Shown: positions 59,787 to 64,000 of the stretch, in pieces | Layout: each line of letters starts with the position of its first letter | Position numbering within the stretch: position 1 is the first letter of the stretch | Assembly (NCBI RefSeq): GCF_001984155.1 | Contig: NZ_MTQO01000052.1 | Location: forward strand, 186,001 to 250,000 | Direction: 5' to 3' | Length of the DNA stretch: 64,000 bases | DNA from: Actinosynnema sp. ALI-1.44 | GTDB taxonomy: Bacteria > Actinomycetota > Actinomycetes > Mycobacteriales > Pseudonocardiaceae | The notes under the pieces: model-generated | What the model saw: the letters and a program-made list of their open reading frames with translations, nothing else | Databases searched by the model: none | What the model was told of the DNA's origin: nothing | Position numbers and translations under genes: made by a program

Positions 59787-59896
59787 GTAATCCGAGCCCA
59801 CTGGACCCCGACGTGCCGCCGGGTGATCTGCTCGCCCAGGTGAAATCGACGTGCCGAGCCGGTGTGGTTGTCCTACCCTTCTCGGCAACGCGTTGA

Positions 59897-60841
59897 CGGA
59901 GACGAGCGCAGGTTGTCCTGCCTGGCCCGGCTGGGGTCAGCGAGGAGACTGTCGTCGAGGTCGAGGGCCTCGTTGTCGCCAGTGCGCAGGCTCTTGGTGG
60001 CGCCGAGATCACCGAGCCGGTGGTCACGTCGTTGTCCGGGCCTGTGCAGGCTCCCCCGTTCGACCTCTACCGCCCCGGGCTCAGTGCATCCTTGCCCACC
60101 ATTTTGGACAATGCGCCCGTTGCTCTTCGGCATCCGCGGTCACGGGCCGGGTTCGCGATCACCGCGGCCAGTGTCGCCGGGTATCGGGCCGCGCTCGACG
60201 CGCTGGGGTTCACCGAGGTCCACACGCCCAAGATCGTCGCTACGGCCACCGAGTCATCGCCGACCACCACGACGTGATGGCTGTGCTCCGCGAGGCCGTG
60301 GCCGGGATGGTCGAAAAGGTCCGTGACCGTGCGGCCGGCGCGGTGGCGTTGCTCGGCGTGTGACTGCCGGAGGTGCCTGCCGAGATCCCGGAGATCCACT
60401 TCGCGGACGCGCTCGCGGTGGCAGGCGCCGCACCGGACGAACCGGACCTCGCCCCGGCGGACGAACGGGCGTTGTCGGAGTGGGCATTGCGCACGTACGG
60501 CTCGGAATTCCTTTTCGTCACCGGGTATCCGATGCGCAAACGACCTTTCTACACGCATCCGGACCCGGCGCGGCCCGCGTACTCCACCAGCTTCGACCTG
60601 CTGTTCCGTGGCGTCGAACTGGTCACCGGCGGTCAACGGCCGCACCGGTACGCCGACTACCTGGCCGTCTTGCCCGACCCGGAGCCGTACGAGGGGTTAC
60701 CTCGCCGCCTTCCGGCACGGCATGCCGCCGCACGGCGGGTTCGCGCTCGGCCTGGAGCGCTGGACCGCCAGGTTGGTGGACGCGCCGAACATCCGGCAGA
60801 CCATCTTGTTCCCGAGGGATCTGCACAGGCTCAGACCCTGA
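59897..60841 (+). pseudogene. Aspartyl-tRNA synthetase (archaeal/non-discriminating type), broken by multiple lesions
   Basis: Pieces in order: AQVVLPGPAGVSEETVVEVE (from 59906) through FTEVHTPKIVATATE (to about 60250), class II motif 1 with the family context; a frame change with loss of some 50 residues; DHHDVMAVLREAV to LLGV, then a TGA at 60361; the same frame resumes IPEIHFADAL and TSFDLLFRGVELVTGGQRPH; a second frame change near 60696; then AAFRHGMPPHGGFALGLERW and NIRQTILFPRDLH, class II motif 3. It cannot encode a working synthetase. It must have been an extra copy, as cells need an AspRS elsewhere. Confidence 0.8.
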
Positions 60842-60860
60842 CCTGCACTACTGTGCGATC

Positions 60861-61826
60861 ATGACACGATCGCGGGTGTACCGGGACGGCAGGCTGGAAG
60901 CCGAGAACTTCCCGCCCGACCGGCTGGCGGCCAACCTCGCCGATCCCAGCACCGTCGTGTGGGTGGACCTGGCGGCGCCCAGTGAGGACGACCTCGCCGA
61001 GCTCAGCGAATCGCTGGGTCTGCACCCGCTCGCGGTCGAGGACGCGGTCCAGCAGCACCAGCGGCCGAAGCTCAGCCGCTACCCCGGGCACGCGCTCGTG
61101 ATCTGCTACGCCGTCGAGACGAACGGCGACGGCGAGCTGACCGCGCACGAGCTCGCGGTCATCGTGACCAAGCAAACGCTGGTGACCGTGCGCAAGGACC
61201 CCGCGTTCGACGTGGACGCTCTCGTGCAGCGGTGGGACAACGAGGCCGTGATGGACGGGGTCGCCTACCTGCTGCACGGGATCCTCGACTACGTCGTGGA
61301 CTCCTATCTGGACGCGGCGCAGTCCCTCGACGACCGCATCGAGTCGCTCGAGGACGACGTGTTCACCCAGCCGCCGAACTCGACGGCGGTGCAGCGGCTC
61401 TCCTTGACGCTGCACAAGGCCGTGGGGCAGTTGCGGCGCAGGGTGTCCCCGATGCGTGAGGTGCTCGTCCCGTTGCTCCGGCCGGACAACAACCCGATCT
61501 ACAACGAGCGGATGCTGCCGTACTTCCAGGACGTGCTCGACCACGTGATCTGGGCGTCGGAGCAGGTTGAGTCGTTGCGCGACCTGATCGCCACGGTCAG
61601 GGACACCCAGCTCAACCTGCAGGGCAACCGGATGAACCTGATCATGAAGAAGGTCACGAGCTGGGCGGCGATCATCGCGGTGCCGACCGCGATCACCGGG
61701 TTCTACGGCCAGAACATCCCGGTTCCCGGCGTGGACCAGATGTGGGGTTTCTGGCTGTCCACAGTGGTCATAGCGATCGCTTCGATCACGCTCTACGCGA
61801 CCTTCAAACGCAAGGACTGGTTGTAG
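60861..61826 (+). CDS. corA: CorA-family magnesium/cobalt transporter
   Basis: A 321-residue CorA protein: a cytosolic alpha/beta N-terminal domain, a long helix (QLNLQGNRMNLIMKKVTSWA) and two C-terminal membrane helices with the pore motif read as FYGQN in place of YGMN, common in actinobacterial members. The ATG at 60861 begins MTRSRVYRDG. The gene ends 4 bp from the convergent surface-protein gene. Confidence 0.93.
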   Translation: MTRSRVYRDGRLEAENFPPDRLAANLADPSTVVWVDLAAPSEDDLAELSESLGLHPLAVEDAVQQHQRPKLSRYPGHALVICYAVETNGDGELTAHELAVIVTKQTLVTVRKDPAFDVDALVQRWDNEAVMDGVAYLLHGILDYVVDSYLDAAQSLDDRIESLEDDVFTQPPNSTAVQRLSLTLHKAVGQLRRRVSPMREVLVPLLRPDNNPIYNERMLPYFQDVLDHVIWASEQVESLRDLIATVRDTQLNLQGNRMNLIMKKVTSWAAIIAVPTAITGFYGQNIPVPGVDQMWGFWLSTVVIAIASITLYATFKRKDWL

Positions 61827-61830
61827 CGCT

Positions 61831-63981
61831 TCACCTCGCCCGCGCGGTCGCACCGATCGCGCCGACCGTGACGAACATGCCGATCACGGCGAGACCCGCG
61901 ACGACCGCGGCGACCGGCGTGTTCTGCAGCGGCGGGGAGTACGCGGCCTCCTTGACGACCGGTGGCTGCGGCGGTGGTTCCACAAGCGACACGGTCACGG
62001 CCGGTGTCAGAGCGACTGTCTCGATCTTGGTCTCGGCCAACTGCCCGTTGACGAACGAATCCGCCACAACGGTCAACGACGTCGTCAGACGGGCGCGCAT
62101 CACGACCGAGCACGTGTACTCCACGGTTTGCTGCGGCGCCAACGTGCCGATCTCACGGGCGCACGCGGAGGGCGACCCGGTCACGCGGACGCCGCTCAGC
62201 GCGATCGGCGTCGGGTTGCGCACGGTCACCGTGAACGTCACGGTCTCCCCCGCTCGCGCCGCGCGAGTAGACGGCCGCACGGAGAACTCGACGCGCGGAT
62301 GAACGACGGTGAACGCCGCGCTGGCGTCGGCGGTCACCTTCTTGCCGGTCTTGTCGTTGCCGTTGACCGCGACGGCGTTGGTGAAGCCCTCGTCCGCCGC
62401 GGTGATCGAACACTTCAGGGATTTCCTCTCGTCCACCCCGAGTGTGCCGAGATCCGGTTTGTCGCAGGCGTCCACTTGCTTGTCGTCGACGGCTACCGCG
62501 GACAGCGGTGTGTCACCCGTGTTGCGGATCTCGACGGTGTACCCGACCTCCTGGCCACTGAGAGCGGTGGTGGGCGCTGCCGCCTTGGTCACCGCGATCC
62601 CCGGCCGGACGACTTCGAGGAAGGTGGACGCCGCCGCGGTGAGCTGCTCGCCGAGCAGGCTCTTGCCACTCGCCTGCACGGACGGTTTCACGTCGTCGCC
62701 GGGTGCGGGGCGGGCGCACGTCGCTTTCGCCTGGTGTCCCGGTTCGACGCGGGGAATGGTCTGGTCGCAGGACGATCCCAGGTCCATGTGCAGCACGACA
62801 TCCGTGGCGGGTGCACTGCCTGTGTTCGTCACCGTCACCGATTGGGTGACTTGCTCACCCTCATGCGCGACGGCGGGTTCGACCGAGGTGACCACGGCCA
62901 ACTCGGGCCTGCCTGAGGACATCACGACGCCGGACACGAGGTACGCGTCGCTTCCGCTGGTGAACGCCAGGTTCGCGCCGCTCTCGCGTGGTTTGACCAC
63001 GTCGCCGGGCAGCTCGACCGTGCGGGCGTCCACGCTCATGTTGTTGGCGCTCTTGGGATCGAGCTGTCCGTCCGCCGCGGACGCGAAGAAGTTGTCGGTG
63101 CGGGCGACGTTGCGGCCGTTGACCTCGAACCGGTCACCGGTCACCGCCCAGTCTCCTTCGAACCCGGTCACTCCGGCGCGGGTGAGACCGCCCGCCGACC
63201 GGATCGCCTCGAGCCGGGCATGGGCGCTGGGTTTCGTGGTCAGCACCCGGGAATACGTGTCGTAGACGACGACCTGCTTGCGCGCCGGAGCCGAGGACTG
63301 GGGCGCGTCGAACATCCAGACGGCGGTCAACGACCACCCGCCGAAGCAGTCGAAGCCTTGGGGCGTCCAGACATTCCCGACTGTGACGGTCGACGGGCCG
63401 GTGATGCCGCGGAAGTGGTCGGTGACGTCGGCGTTGGCGCTGTAGAACTGGTGATCGGTGTGCGCGATGGCGCCGAGTGGGTCCTCGGTGTACCTGCCGG
63501 GCGCGACCAGCCCGCCCCTGTCCCCGACCTTCAGCGAAACCTGCTGCCGCTCGGGCGACCCGGGCGGGCGGCTCGGCCCGCGTCCGCAGGGGACGCCGGT
63601 CAGCGCGCCGGTGTTCCCAGCCCACGTCAGCTTGGCGAAGGCGATCCGCGCTCCGGCCGGGATGGGCAACCGCGCGCTCGACGAGTTGTAGGTCGCGGGA
63701 TCGGCGTCCACGTCGGCCCACGCCATCGGATGGCCGTTGTTCTGCGCTGGAAGCCCTGTACCGACGCGGTTCTGCGCGTCGAGGCAGCGTTTGACCGGGT
63801 GGTGGCCGGGTTCCCGGGGGCAGGTGGTGACTGTGTTGCCGACCAGCGCGAAGTCACCGTAGATCGTCTGGTCGAAGCTCACCGGCGCGGTGGCCGGTCC
63901 GCCCGCCGAGGTCACCGGTGCGGTGGGGAACGCCGTGAACATGAGCACCGAGAGCGTGCCCACCAAGCCCCTTATCCGCAC
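61831..63981 (-). CDS. Secreted cell-surface protein with DUF11-type repeats and C-terminal anchor
   Basis: A 716-residue exported protein. It has a signal peptide (MRIRGLVGTLSVLMFTAFP), an N-terminal domain with paired cysteines (CFGGWSLTAVW, YDTYSRVL) seen in large actinomycete surface proteins, then three DUF11/CARDB-like immunoglobulin repeats (VTNTGSAPATDVVLHMDL, EIRNTGDTPLSAVAVDD, TVRNPTPIALSGVRV), a proline-rich linker and a membrane helix (VAAVVAGLAVIGMFVTVGAI) with a basic end. No LPXTG was seen. The GTG at 63981 is near the window edge. Role: adhesion or cell-wall architecture (inferred). Confidence 0.85.
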   Translation of the reverse strand: MRIRGLVGTLSVLMFTAFPTAPVTSAGGPATAPVSFDQTIYGDFALVGNTVTTCPREPGHHPVKRCLDAQNRVGTGLPAQNNGHPMAWADVDADPATYNSSSARLPIPAGARIAFAKLTWAGNTGALTGVPCGRGPSRPPGSPERQQVSLKVGDRGGLVAPGRYTEDPLGAIAHTDHQFYSANADVTDHFRGITGPSTVTVGNVWTPQGFDCFGGWSLTAVWMFDAPQSSAPARKQVVVYDTYSRVLTTKPSAHARLEAIRSAGGLTRAGVTGFEGDWAVTGDRFEVNGRNVARTDNFFASAADGQLDPKSANNMSVDARTVELPGDVVKPRESGANLAFTSGSDAYLVSGVVMSSGRPELAVVTSVEPAVAHEGEQVTQSVTVTNTGSAPATDVVLHMDLGSSCDQTIPRVEPGHQAKATCARPAPGDDVKPSVQASGKSLLGEQLTAAASTFLEVVRPGIAVTKAAAPTTALSGQEVGYTVEIRNTGDTPLSAVAVDDKQVDACDKPDLGTLGVDERKSLKCSITAADEGFTNAVAVNGNDKTGKKVTADASAAFTVVHPRVEFSVRPSTRAARAGETVTFTVTVRNPTPIALSGVRVTGSPSACAREIGTLAPQQTVEYTCSVVMRARLTTSLTVVADSFVNGQLAETKIETVALTPAVTVSLVEPPPQPPVVKEAAYSPPLQNTPVAAVVAGLAVIGMFVTVGAIGATARAR

Positions 63982-64000
63982 TGTGGACCTCCGTCAGGTT

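Noticed and set aside
60020-60277. Separate 85-codon gene
   Set aside because: It is the N-terminal piece of the broken AspRS, ending where the frame is lost.
60373-60864. Separate 163-codon gene
   Set aside because: It is the middle piece of the AspRS pseudogene; after the frame change near 60696 it reads nonsense in this frame.
1-64000. tRNA, rRNA, CRISPR arrays, integrase or prophage genes
   Set aside because: Looked for by pattern on both strands; none seen. Small or divergent tRNAs could be missed without a covariance-model search.

Overview
The window looks like chromosomal DNA of a high-GC actinomycete, most probably a filamentous member of the Pseudonocardiaceae. This is inferred from the uniformly GC-rich third codon positions, the many GTG starts and 4-nt GTGA overlaps, and families typical of these genomes (DUF5753 and DUF6879 proteins, MalT-like LuxR regulators, DUF485/ActP symporters, actinobacterial-type CorA). 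No rRNA, tRNA, CRISPR array or phage structural gene was seen.

Region 1 (1-12.8 kb) is a catabolic island. A gamma-glutamylamide synthetase-like protein and a P450 are transcribed leftward. An acetoacetate-decarboxylase-family protein, an HpaE-like aldehyde dehydrogenase, an HpaD-like extradiol dioxygenase, an FAH-family protein, an APC permease, a PuuC-like aldehyde dehydrogenase and a PuuD-like hydrolase are transcribed rightward. The two arms diverge from a 138-bp region with two mirror-image promoters, each carrying the same GTTTG-N4-CAAAC palindrome. A MarR regulator with its own palindrome closes the island. The gene content combines gamma-glutamylation chemistry (Puu-like) with homoprotocatechuate-type meta cleavage, which suggests use of an aromatic amine. 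A lone-TnpB IS element with an internal deletion sits inside the rightward arm.

Region 2 (12.8-22.2 kb) holds a large MalT-like regulator divergent from a zinc alcohol dehydrogenase, a translationally coupled pair made of a two-domain glycosyltransferase and a HemN-like radical SAM protein, a gamma-class carbonic anhydrase, and a small PAS-HTH regulator.

Region 3 (22.2-28.1 kb) is accessory DNA: a coupled small protein plus STAND/NACHT-type ATPase that share a beta-rich module, followed by an AT-richer cassette of DUF5753 (one copy without its HTH), DUF6879 and orphan small proteins.

Region 4 (28.2-32.2 kb) encodes a cyclic-nucleotide-binding-domain histidine kinase, a receiver/glutaredoxin-like/thioredoxin-reductase-like fusion, a UBP zinc finger protein and a worn NarJ-like ORF. 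Region 5 (32.2-43.6 kb) contains a Nudix protein, a probable organosulfur module (TauD-like dioxygenase, SsuABC-type transporter, NtaA/DszA-type monooxygenase, ROK regulator), the scar of a deleted peptide-type ABC operon, and a BMP-type nucleoside ABC transporter.

Region 6 (43.8-58.9 kb) has a large GGDEF/EAL sensor, a Tat-exported cyclase-family protein, a prolyl oligopeptidase, a cysteine dioxygenase plus rhodanese pair, two tandem ActP-like symporter modules each with a small membrane partner, a LytS/LytTR two-component system and a DUF1080 lipoprotein. Region 7 (58.9-64 kb) has a methionyl-tRNA-synthetase-like protein lacking the HIGH motif, next to a wrecked archaeal-type aspartyl-tRNA synthetase pseudogene, then a CorA transporter and a DUF11-type surface protein.

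All functional statements come from reading the sequence and knowledge of the families. No database search was run.
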